Shown one piece after another: positions 8,368 through 16,900 of a stretch of 64,000 nucleotides of DNA. Location: the IMG/VR virus record IMGVR_UViG_3300017917_001342, positions 373,669 to 437,668 of that record. The stretch is one strand, 5' to 3'. How positions within the stretch are numbered: position 1 is the stretch's first letter; each line of letters opens with the position of its first letter. Position numbers and translations under genes: made by a program. The DNA comes from a virus. The notes below the pieces were generated by a model that worked only from the letters and a program-made list of their open reading frames with translations, was not told the DNA's origin and did no database searches.

Positions 8368-9497
8368 TTTGGTATCTCATCTCTATCAATATCAATAGAA
8401 CCGAATCCAATAATAGACTTTTTGAATTCTCTAGACACATCTGGTAGTTTGTTGTCTGTTAAAAACCAAGACGAACTGTGCCACCTGGCAGTGTCAAACA
8501 CCATCATTGTGCCTAGCTGCCATTCGTATACGCTGTGTGTTTTTAAACAAGCATATTCTTTGTAATACTGTGTGTTTGGTGGATTGTATTGCATTACATC
8601 AGAATCATACCACCAATCACGTTCATCGTCTGGTCTATATTTGAAAACTTCGTCGTTGTCCATGTATCGCATTTCACCTTTGCGATAAATCAACTTACGT
8701 GGCACAGTGCTGACACGGTCATAGTTTACAGTATATGGCTGATGACACGACCACATTAACGGTATAATAACACCCATAACAATATGGCAATCATGTGTTA
8801 TCAAATTATTATCTACTACTCGCCATGTGTTTGGTAATGAAACATAATCGGTGTGCAACCCCGCAGGCTCACCAGATTTAAAATATTCAAAATTCCAATC
8901 TAACTTAACGTTAAGGTAATTGTTTATATACGTAGAGAGATAGGTTTTAGTATCAGCCGGTGTAGACACAAATCTATTGTGTCCCTTAGATCCACTTATT
9001 TTAACAGTTTGTGATTCTAACAAACTGTTAGATTCTAAATTATATTTGTAAATGTCCAAATCAATTTTATTACTGCCATAGCGTATTACGTTGTTTTTTA
9101 GTGCCACGCACTGTTTAACTTCATCTAATTTTATAAAATTGAGATTTTTTACAGCTTGTTTGATTACAGATGCATAAATGGTATGACGTATATTCCTAGC
9201 AATTAACACACCAGAATCCGACAGATACTGTCTAATGTGTTTATACAATGCATGCCAGTTGACATGTTCTTCTGTGACACCAATTGTTATAATATCATAT
9301 TTGAATTCGCTGTTAAATGACAATGCCGTTGGTGCATAAATCTCACTGTAGGCCCATTCTGGAAATTGTGTTTTTGTAAAATCTATTAGCTGTCCATCTG
9401 CTTCACCTATTTCCAAAATACGTCCATGTTGGCCAAATGTAGACATTTGTTGTGCCACTAATTGCATTTCTTCAGGATATATTAGACTTTTGCCCAT
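8364..9497 (-). CDS. Methyltransferase-like / Fe(II)-2OG oxygenase fusion
   Basis: 377 residues with two domains. Residues 1-145 are a class I methyltransferase-like Rossmann domain (RILEIGEADG at 26-35) paralogous to the separate methyltransferase at 10420-10956. Residues about 175-377 look like an Fe(II)/2-oxoglutarate oxygenase: His215-x-Asp217 (GLHTDY) and distal His340 (ARWHSSSW). The glycine-rich SAM loop is poor (one full GxxG only), so methyl transfer may be weak or lost. Overlaps both neighbours (four bases with the downstream radical SAM gene, one base with the PLP gene). The fusion suggests that the two reactions act on one intermediate. Confidence 0.68.
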   Translation of the reverse strand: MGKSLIYPEEMQLVAQQMSTFGQHGRILEIGEADGQLIDFTKTQFPEWAYSEIYAPTALSFNSEFKYDIITIGVTEEHVNWHALYKHIRQYLSDSGVLIARNIRHTIYASVIKQAVKNLNFIKLDEVKQCVALKNNVIRYGSNKIDLDIYKYNLESNSLLESQTVKISGSKGHNRFVSTPADTKTYLSTYINNYLNVKLDWNFEYFKSGEPAGLHTDYVSLPNTWRVVDNNLITHDCHIVMGVIIPLMWSCHQPYTVNYDRVSTVPRKLIYRKGEMRYMDNDEVFKYRPDDERDWWYDSDVMQYNPPNTQYYKEYACLKTHSVYEWQLGTMMVFDTARWHSSSWFLTDNKLPDVSREFKKSIIGFGSIDIDRDEIPK

Positions 9498-10423
9498 TAT
9501 TTTCGTTCTTCTTTTTCTATAGAATTAAGACCAGCGTCGGTACCTCTTGCATCAAACACGCCTTCAATGAGATATCGTAAAGGAGTGCGTATGCCGTATT
9601 GCACAGTATTATGACCTTGAGTCTTAAAGCCGACATGTATACTGTTGCCTTCTGTTAATCCAAAATCATTGCAGACTTTGCTGTACAACTCACTATAGTT
9701 AGACCACCAATAATCTACACCAAAATGATTCATCATTTCTACACCTATCCACATGTCACTGACATTGCAATAGTCAAAATCATTCATAATAGCTATTGGA
9801 CCGTTTACTCGTTCCCTGGTATATCTGATACCAATACGCTGACTACCCATTCCCAGTGCTTTGCTGAGACTAACACTAACACTTGCGATAGCAGGATGAG
9901 ACACATCAAATTCAAAATTTCTGCATTGTCCAAACCATGCACCATCAATATGAACTGGAATATTTCTATGCTCACAGTGATCTAAAAGTAGATCGAAATC
10001 ATCCAAATGTCCTGTTGTAATGCAGCTTGGATAGCTTGCAACAAATACATCACCTGGTACTAATTCAGTGAAATGTTCTATCTGCTTAACGGTAAAATCT
10101 GTTAAGCGTCTATGATACTTGTATTCGCCTTGCATAGTGGCTATACGACCGTTATGCAGCATGTGTAGTTCATCTAGTTGATGCGTAGTACCTAATATTG
10201 CGTCACGGCGTGTAAACGTGTCTAATCCGCTATAATGAACCAGTTTGTGTGCATTGATCCACTTGTCAATACTAGCAATGAAATGTCTGGTGTATTCGTG
10301 TGGATCTTTTGGATATGTAGACATATCAAGACCGGCCCGAAATTTAGTAAACTTGCTAAGATACATCGGGCGCTGTCTCTTAGTACCTAGCATTTCAAAT
10401 GTAATGTCGTCATAAGTCATCAT
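9497..10423 (-). CDS. PLP-dependent fold-type I enzyme (aminotransferase/decarboxylase-like)
   Basis: 308 residues. The PLP-site signature is present: HIDGAW with Asp160 (pairs with the pyridine nitrogen) and SLSKALG with Lys188 (predicted Schiff base), at the usual spacing of about 28 residues. The protein is shorter than the usual 380-450 residues, mainly at the C-terminal small domain. It could be an aminotransferase, decarboxylase or a sulfur-handling enzyme; specificity cannot be assigned. Two adjacent ATGs (10423 and 10420) start it; it is coupled to the methyltransferase upstream by four bases. Confidence 0.72.
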   Translation of the reverse strand: MMTYDDITFEMLGTKRQRPMYLSKFTKFRAGLDMSTYPKDPHEYTRHFIASIDKWINAHKLVHYSGLDTFTRRDAILGTTHQLDELHMLHNGRIATMQGEYKYHRRLTDFTVKQIEHFTELVPGDVFVASYPSCITTGHLDDFDLLLDHCEHRNIPVHIDGAWFGQCRNFEFDVSHPAIASVSVSLSKALGMGSQRIGIRYTRERVNGPIAIMNDFDYCNVSDMWIGVEMMNHFGVDYWWSNYSELYSKVCNDFGLTEGNSIHVGFKTQGHNTVQYGIRTPLRYLIEGVFDARGTDAGLNSIEKEERK

Positions 10424-10956
10424 TTGTTTCCATATGCATAGGACCCATTAACAGATTCTATACTTTTAAAATTTAATGCATTCACAGCTTGATTTATATA
10501 TTCACCGTAGATTTTGTGTTTTAAATTTCTAGCGATAATAACACCGTCATTTTTTAACATAGTTGCTGCATGTTGATATACTGTAACCCAATTGATTTTT
10601 TTACTAACAAGTCCCATACTGATAACATCAAATTTTTGATCAGTGTTCCAATTTTCAAAATATGCTTCTTGTGCAATTGCAAATGGACAATTTTTTGTAA
10701 ACATATCCTTAGTAATCACATCGCTTAGGTTATTAGGAGCAAAATAATCTGCGGCCCAATCTATTTGTAATCTGACTTTTTCCTGTTCCCAGGGATCAAC
10801 TGCAACGTATGTCCATAGTGGGAATCGTTTATGTAAAAAATCAAACAGTCTGCCAGCAGCCGCACCAACTTCTAATATAGATCCTACTTTGCCTTTCGAC
10901 TCCATTTGTCTAGCAACTAATTCCATTTCAGCTACGGAGATCCAACCATCTACCAT
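10420..10956 (-). CDS. Class I SAM-dependent methyltransferase-like protein
   Basis: 178 residues from ATG 10956 (GGA lies a few bases upstream; a TTG at 10974 would add six residues). ILEVGAAAGRLFDF at 27-40 is the SAM-binding motif I, and VISMGL and VIIARN mark later strands. It aligns end to end with the N-terminal domain of the fusion protein at 8364-9497 (shared E-M-x-LVA-x-QM opening, LE(V/I)G, LI/LFDF, LIARN). It has the fuller glycine loop of the two, so it is the better candidate for an active methyltransferase. Target unknown. Confidence 0.7.
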   Translation of the reverse strand: MVDGWISVAEMELVARQMESKGKVGSILEVGAAAGRLFDFLHKRFPLWTYVAVDPWEQEKVRLQIDWAADYFAPNNLSDVITKDMFTKNCPFAIAQEAYFENWNTDQKFDVISMGLVSKKINWVTVYQHAATMLKNDGVIIARNLKHKIYGEYINQAVNALNFKSIESVNGSYAYGNK

Positions 10957-10957
10957 G

Positions 10958-11854
10958 TTATATCCACTTTTCAACTATTGCATCTAACTTACACGGGCAT
11001 GCAGAATAATCACACACAATTGGATCAGTTGGTAATGTATATTGACCTGTTAAAATATTACCTAAACTGCCACCGACATTTTTAGTACAACGCTTTATAT
11101 TGCCGTTTGGTTCAACCATTAAACGCTTAATACCAGCAGTACAAGTATATCCCTTAAATTGATGAAGTCCTTGATCAAGTACATTCATGAACTTTATCTT
11201 TTTACCATCGAAATGCAAATTCCTAGGTATTTCCCAATCTATACCAAACGGTTTCATTTTATTATGATGATTAGTTTGTATCCATTGTCGTTGTTCATCT
11301 GTATATTCAAAATAAGAAGTGCCGTTAATACTGGTTCGAGTAAATTTAGGGGTACACTCTATATCAAGAGTTGTTAGTCTATCATAGAGTTTTTTAGCAC
11401 GTTCAAAATTGTCAGGTACTACCATAAGTGGTACACTTAAACTGGCTTTGTGTTGCATTATATCAGCTACTGCATAAAAATGATCGTCGTCTGCAAATTC
11501 ATGATGCCAGCTTAAAAACACAAATGCTCGCTGTGTCTTAAATTGAGTCCAATAGTTTATTGTGCGAGATGCGTTGGTAGCGTATTCTACAAAAACATTA
11601 TCGTCACTAATTGTATCCACAAATTCTTGGAACCTAGGCCATACTGTAGGTTCGCCGCCCAAAACTTCTATATACAAATAACGATTTCGTTGTTTAAGTT
11701 CAGTTATTAATTTAATATAAGGAGTCCAATCGTCTGGCCATCTGTAAGATCCCGATCTATGATAATCGTTGCAATATGAACAACTGTAATTACATACGTT
11801 ATGTATGAACAGTGTTAAAACACAGCAATTTAAATTTTCATTTGTGATATGCAT
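10958..11854 (-). CDS. Radical SAM enzyme with SPASM-like C-terminus
   Basis: 298 residues. CxxxCxxC cluster motif at Cys21, Cys25, Cys28 (CNYSCSYC), LGGEPT at 65-70, and C-terminal cysteines (YTCTAG, KRCTKN, VCDYSACPC) after a NGNIKRC segment, typical of SPASM-type auxiliary cluster domains. It resembles the 2613-3752 radical SAM protein in the core (CNYxCSYC, GGEPTV(Y/W)P, SWHHE/SWHRE), suggesting an ancient paralogue pair. One base separates it from the methyltransferase start downstream. Reaction unknown. Confidence 0.8.
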   Translation of the reverse strand: MHITNENLNCCVLTLFIHNVCNYSCSYCNDYHRSGSYRWPDDWTPYIKLITELKQRNRYLYIEVLGGEPTVWPRFQEFVDTISDDNVFVEYATNASRTINYWTQFKTQRAFVFLSWHHEFADDDHFYAVADIMQHKASLSVPLMVVPDNFERAKKLYDRLTTLDIECTPKFTRTSINGTSYFEYTDEQRQWIQTNHHNKMKPFGIDWEIPRNLHFDGKKIKFMNVLDQGLHQFKGYTCTAGIKRLMVEPNGNIKRCTKNVGGSLGNILTGQYTLPTDPIVCDYSACPCKLDAIVEKWI

Positions 11855-11856
11855 GT

Positions 11857-12519
11857 TTATTTTATATGAACAAGATCGTTGTCAACCCACATAGATTTAT
11901 GTCTATACATTGCCGTGTTGATTTTAACATCGTAGTTGTGGGGTATGGTTTCAATAGGGTATCCGATTCCTAGAGCAGTTACAACTCTATCATCAATTAA
12001 TTCTTTGTCGTATTCTTCTTTTAATAATCTGTACAATATAGATCTAAAATTGTCATCAAAACATGTACAAAACCCAGTACGATACCCAAGTTGATTAGCT
12101 GCTAATGCCAGCATGCCCATGTGTATCCCAACTGACGTATGCATATCTTCTGATATAAATCTGTACGAAGTTTTTTCTCTGTTTTCGTTATTAAAATTTG
12201 TAGCAACTGTTTCTTCATAATGCTGGGATTTGTATTCACTGTACGGTAATGCAATTACCAATAACGGTGCAGACATTTGTGCATTATGCGGAGAATGATA
12301 CCCGTGATCTCTCGACGACATGTACATATCATGTATCAGTTCTCTATTTTCAATAAACAGTGTTTTATGCCAAACCACACCTTGCTTCCTAGGTGCAAAT
12401 TCTATCAGTGTTTTAAATAACTCAACATCATCAGGTTTAACCGACTTATCGTCAAAATTACGTTGACATAATCTTGCATAATTAATAGAAGATACTAATA
12501 GATTTTTATCAATTATCAT
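11857..12519 (-). CDS. Nitroreductase-like FMN oxidoreductase
   Basis: 220 residues from ATG 12519 (GTG 12531 would add four). An N-terminal RLCQRNFDD (basic/aromatic FMN-contact region), a central SVGIHMGMLALAANQLGYRTG helix-turn segment and the late ALGIGYP motif are characteristic of the nitroreductase fold. Such enzymes reduce or dehydrogenate substrates, for example oxidising azolines to azoles in peptide natural products. The start overlaps the end of the upstream radical SAM gene by 11 bases. The exact redox role in this operon is not known. Confidence 0.7.
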   Translation of the reverse strand: MIIDKNLLVSSINYARLCQRNFDDKSVKPDDVELFKTLIEFAPRKQGVVWHKTLFIENRELIHDMYMSSRDHGYHSPHNAQMSAPLLVIALPYSEYKSQHYEETVATNFNNENREKTSYRFISEDMHTSVGIHMGMLALAANQLGYRTGFCTCFDDNFRSILYRLLKEEYDKELIDDRVVTALGIGYPIETIPHNYDVKINTAMYRHKSMWVDNDLVHIK

Positions 12520-13855
12520 TAAACAATTCACGATATTGCGGTATTATATCTAATACATTTTGGTTTCTAATTTTGTCTAGATCTTTAGTAATTTTAACAA
12601 ATTGCGGTAACCATTCAGCAGAATAATCTTCGCTTAACATAAACTTTTCTACACTATCTAAGTGTTTGACAAAGTGCTTTTTAACATGTGTCGAAAAGTT
12701 AGTTGCAACTATCCAGGCTTTATATTGCTTGTAATGTTCTACTACCTGCTGCTTGATGTCAGCTGGTAATACTTTAATGTTATAGTATTTTGGGCTATGA
12801 CACATATGATAAGAAACAATAGGTCTATATGATTCAACTGGATTGAATTTTAACAGATTGCTTTCTGTTAATTTCCATTTCATGAATTCAGGAAAATGGA
12901 AAACATTAAACGGTGTTATAGTAAATGCAAACCAGCACTTGAGATTAATATCGGTTCTTGCATCTATCTTTTTTAGATTTTCATAGACATGAGTCCATTT
13001 TGCCGGAGCCCGCTGATAATCAAATATTTCGTTGCAGGCATCTATACTTGCACCTATGCGTATTTCTTTAAAATGCTTCCACAGGTCTAATATTTTATCT
13101 GTAACGTTAGTGAGATTTGTGTTGTATTCAATTTGAATCTCACTTGCTCTACCGTTGGCTACCAGTCGTTCTAACGATTCTATATGCTCATCAATTATAA
13201 GAGGCTCACCACCTACAATGTAAAGCTTCTTGGCATTTTTAGTATGCTGCTCAAAATTACTCCAATACATGTTGGAATTCTTAAACCAATCATATTGATC
13301 AGTTGTCCATCGACCTTTTTCATTTTTTACTAGTTGTACTCGTTCATGAGTGTCTTTGTACGATGTAGATCCCCATAGCTTTACAAAGTCATCATACCAT
13401 TGATGACTATCTGTAGGACCACACATTCTACATTTCAAATTGCAGAAGTTACCGTAGCGTATATCAAAATATTCAATATCTTGTTTAGCAGTATCTATAG
13501 TACCGTCAGCTTCAGTAATAGATGCAGCATACTCTTTTGTTATCTCCCAATCGTTAAGTTCCATCTGTCGTCGAGATAATACGCCATTTTTTTCTTCTTG
13601 TCTGCAACGTTCGCATTCAGAATGCCACTCGTTGTTAAGCATAGTTGATCTGACGTCTTTTAGTAATGCAGCATTTCTAGCATCGTTGAAATCATCTTTG
13701 CTTGCATTGTAAGCAGTGCCATCTGATTTACGAATTATACCTTTATTAGGACTGTATGAGTTTGCATTACAACAAACTCTAAGATCGCCATTGTTACGTA
13801 TGTTTATGCTGTTCCATGGTAATGGACAAAATGTGCTTTTAGATTCTTCAGACAC
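12509..13855 (-). CDS. Twitch-domain radical SAM protein (2), first gene of the operon
   Basis: 448 residues. N-terminal CPLPW (Cys10), Cys28-Cys29 and Cys81/Cys84 (CERC) precede the cluster motif Cys138-x3-Cys142-x2-Cys145 (CNLKCRMC) and VGGEPL at 214-219. Same domain order as the 7222-8367 protein. The start is GTG 13855 with AAGG about nine bases upstream; no in-frame ATG lies near. It is the first gene after the terminator that ends gp18 transcription, so it probably sits just behind the operon promoter. Function unknown; auxiliary cluster cysteines are intact. Confidence 0.8.
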   Translation of the reverse strand: MSEESKSTFCPLPWNSINIRNNGDLRVCCNANSYSPNKGIIRKSDGTAYNASKDDFNDARNAALLKDVRSTMLNNEWHSECERCRQEEKNGVLSRRQMELNDWEITKEYAASITEADGTIDTAKQDIEYFDIRYGNFCNLKCRMCGPTDSHQWYDDFVKLWGSTSYKDTHERVQLVKNEKGRWTTDQYDWFKNSNMYWSNFEQHTKNAKKLYIVGGEPLIIDEHIESLERLVANGRASEIQIEYNTNLTNVTDKILDLWKHFKEIRIGASIDACNEIFDYQRAPAKWTHVYENLKKIDARTDINLKCWFAFTITPFNVFHFPEFMKWKLTESNLLKFNPVESYRPIVSYHMCHSPKYYNIKVLPADIKQQVVEHYKQYKAWIVATNFSTHVKKHFVKHLDSVEKFMLSEDYSAEWLPQFVKITKDLDKIRNQNVLDIIPQYRELFNDN

Positions 13856-13899
13856 TGCAAAGACCTTAAACTAATGTATCACAATAGTTTAAAGCCTTT

Positions 13900-13928
13900 G
13901 TAGAGTATTTTGTATAAACAACTGTCAA
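13900..13928 (-). promoter_or_regulatory. Possible sigma70-type promoter for the enzyme operon
   Basis: On the minus strand a perfect TTGACA (13923-13928) is followed after about 15 bases by TACTCT, a poor -10. It lies between the gp18 terminator and the GTG at 13855, where an operon promoter is expected. No late-promoter octamer was seen here. Confidence 0.25.
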
Positions 13929-13929
13929 T

Positions 13930-13956
13930 AAAAAACCGGGACAAGCCCGGTTTTTT
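13930..13956. terminator. Bidirectional intrinsic terminator
   Basis: AAAAAACCGGG (13930-13940), loop ACAAG, CCCGGTTTTTT (13946-13956). The A and T tracts on either side make it work on both strands. It lies just past the gp18 stop codon and separates the sheath gene from the enzyme operon. Confidence 0.9.
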
Positions 13957-13960
13957 AATC

Positions 13961-16900
13961 TTATATAGTTCTGTTACCACCAGGCATTGGATCGCCTGTG
14001 TTAAGGATACGTATCGGTATGTAGATAAATTCGATTGCTTTTTCTGGTTTAATTGCAATGTCAATCCACAATTCGTTAGCATCTATACGTGCAGGTGTGT
14101 TGTTGCTTTCGTCACAAACTACAGCAAAGTCATACAGCGCACGAAGTCCTACTAGGTTACCCATGAAGCTGTTGAATGTGTTAGTCACACTCTGACGTGT
14201 CTGCTGATCGTTCGGTTCAAACAAGAACGGCTTAGCCAAGTTGTCGAGTTGATACTTCATGTAGTTAATCAAACGTGCCACGTTGATTCTATCCATTGCA
14301 GATGCAACAGGACTCAATGTCTTCTGTCCGTATATAACCAAACCGCGTCCAGGTATGAATGCAATTGGGTTAATACGATTTACGTAAAGTACATCACGTT
14401 GACCTTGGTTTAAGCTAACAGGTTGGAATGTACCATCTGTTTTGAGATAGCCTACGCTGGTTACGCCTGTAACAAGACCACGATTGAAGCCAGCTGGTGC
14501 AAACCACGGATATGCTACTTGGTCATTGTATGCAATAGTACGCAGCGCCATTTCACTTGGTGGTACAAGTACCTGAGCACCGTCGAGGTTAGTTGCAAGT
14601 GCCCATGGATAGTATAGACCAGCGTATGGACTACTACTAATCAAACCGTTTATACCATTTTGGTTAGCATTGTTGATATTAGTTGCCCATGCTTGCAAGC
14701 TAGTACCATCTGCGGCTAGTTCGGCTGGCGGATCAGCAACAATGAACGCAGTTTCCTTACGGTCTGTATTGAGTGTGATCATTTCGTCGATACATTCAAT
14801 ATAGCCAGGTGTTGCAATCAAGTTGTAGTTAACAGCTTCAGCACGAATTTCTTCGTTACTTGTTAATGCAGCTTGCAATGCAGTTACAATGATCTGTCGC
14901 TGTGCAGCAGAACCCATATATGGAGTACCATCTGGTGCATTACCACTTGCGGTTACCCATGCATTTGAATCATATGGTGCTTGCAAGTTAGGGAAGTAAT
15001 CTACTACATAGCGTTTTACGTTGTATGTGCTGTAACGAGTGTTAAACAGCAACATACCGCTTGGATATAGTTCTGCATTAGGTGCATCGCTGTCTACATA
15101 GTTGCTAGTTACCATATCGCTTGGCAATTGACTGCCGTTGATTAGACCGTCGTCGTTCCATCTTGCATCAGTGAATATAATTCCGCCCGGACTGCTGTGA
15201 TCTGTGTTATCAACTAGTACCCAAGCACCACTTACTGCATCATATCTGTAAATTACAGGATATGGTGTTGATGCACTGTCAATCCAAATGTCGTTGTCTA
15301 CAAGATCAGTACCATCGCTTTGTGTGGTTGGTTCAACACCGCTAATAATAGGACCATTAGGATCTGTTGCAGGATAACGGTTCTTATAACCCTGCCATAT
15401 TTGTCCATTGCCTACCATTATATCAACACGAAGATCGGTACTGTACCAAAGGGTGCCATTTGCTGGCGGACCTGCTGGAGCCGAAGTTGATGCTGTGTAA
15501 TCTAACAGTGTCCATGCTGTACCATCCCAGCGATAAATCATGTGATTTGCTACTGGTGGGTTGCTGTTGTCATAGCGAATGTAAAGTGTGTTAGTTGACT
15601 TGTTGCTACCAAATGCAGCATTTGCAACAGCATCACTACTATACATAGGTACATAACCTTGGTTTGGCACAGTGTTCTGTCTTACCCAATTTGTACCGTT
15701 GTACTTTTTAACTACGAAGTTTGCACCACGATCTTGGTATGTAGTGTTTATCCAAACGTTATTTGGTGCAAGTTGTGTTAATGCACTAGGCACTGTTAAT
15801 GTTGGGTAGTAGCCGTAATAAGTCAATCTACGACCGTATACATAACCAACATCAATACCTGCACTGTTAAGCGGAGTACCACTTACATCGTTAACTGTGA
15901 ACTGTGTACCATTAGTGTTTGTTATAGTTAGATAACTGGTGTTTGTTATAGATGCTACAATTGGTCCCTGTGGGAATGCAGCATTGATTGCGTTTACAAC
16001 ACCTTGAAGTGTGTTGTTTGGTGCTACAGGTACGTTAATTGTAGTAGCAATACCAGTACCAGGATCTATTGTAAATGTGTTACTGGTTAAGAAGCCCATT
16101 GCTACGTTAAATGTAGCATTACTACCAGAACCGCCGCTTACAGCAATAGGGTTAGTTGGGTTACCAGTATAATTACCTGGAGTAGTAACACTGGTAGTAG
16201 CAACACCCCATACAAATGTGAAGTTTGCATTACTACCACTACCACTTGTACTAGTTGGTGCAACAGGGTTACTAGGTGTAACACCTGTGTACTGGCCACC
16301 TGATACCAACGCAACAGAAGTAATAACTGTACCACTCACACCGTTTACACGCAATATAATCGGACTAGTGTAGTTTGGACCTGTGAATGTCAATGTGTCG
16401 TTAAGCTGATAGTTTGAACCACCGGCACTTACTGTTGGTGTACCAACAACTTGGATTGCAGTGACAGTTAATTGTCCTGCAACTGAATATGTACCGCTGC
16501 CAAACAGTGTTAACAAATCACCAACTGCATATCCTGTACCAGGTGCTACTACAGTTGCAGAGTTAACTTTGGTAGTTGCTGCAACAAATGTTGGGTTAGA
16601 AACTGTGCCAGTTATAGAACCATAATATGTTGTAGATGTTGAAATACCTGCATCTAACCAAGGTGTTTGTGTACCAGCTTGAGTACTGATGTCATTAAAC
16701 TGTGTGTTTGTACCATCATAGTTTGTAATTCTCAAGTAACTAGAACTACCAACTGTGTATTTGCTTGCGAATGCATTAAAGCTGTTTGCATCTAACACAT
16801 CATTGATATCAGAAATAAAACTATCAAGTGATGTACCAGACAATGTGATAATAACAGGTGAACTATTACCAATTGCAATAGTGCATTGTTCAGCTGCTGT

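Noticed and set aside
1-13855. Peptide natural-product (RiPP) cluster with a precursor peptide.
   Set aside because: Radical SAM, nitroreductase and methyltransferase genes fit, but there is no short precursor-like gene; all space is used by overlapping enzyme genes. It could lie beyond base 1.
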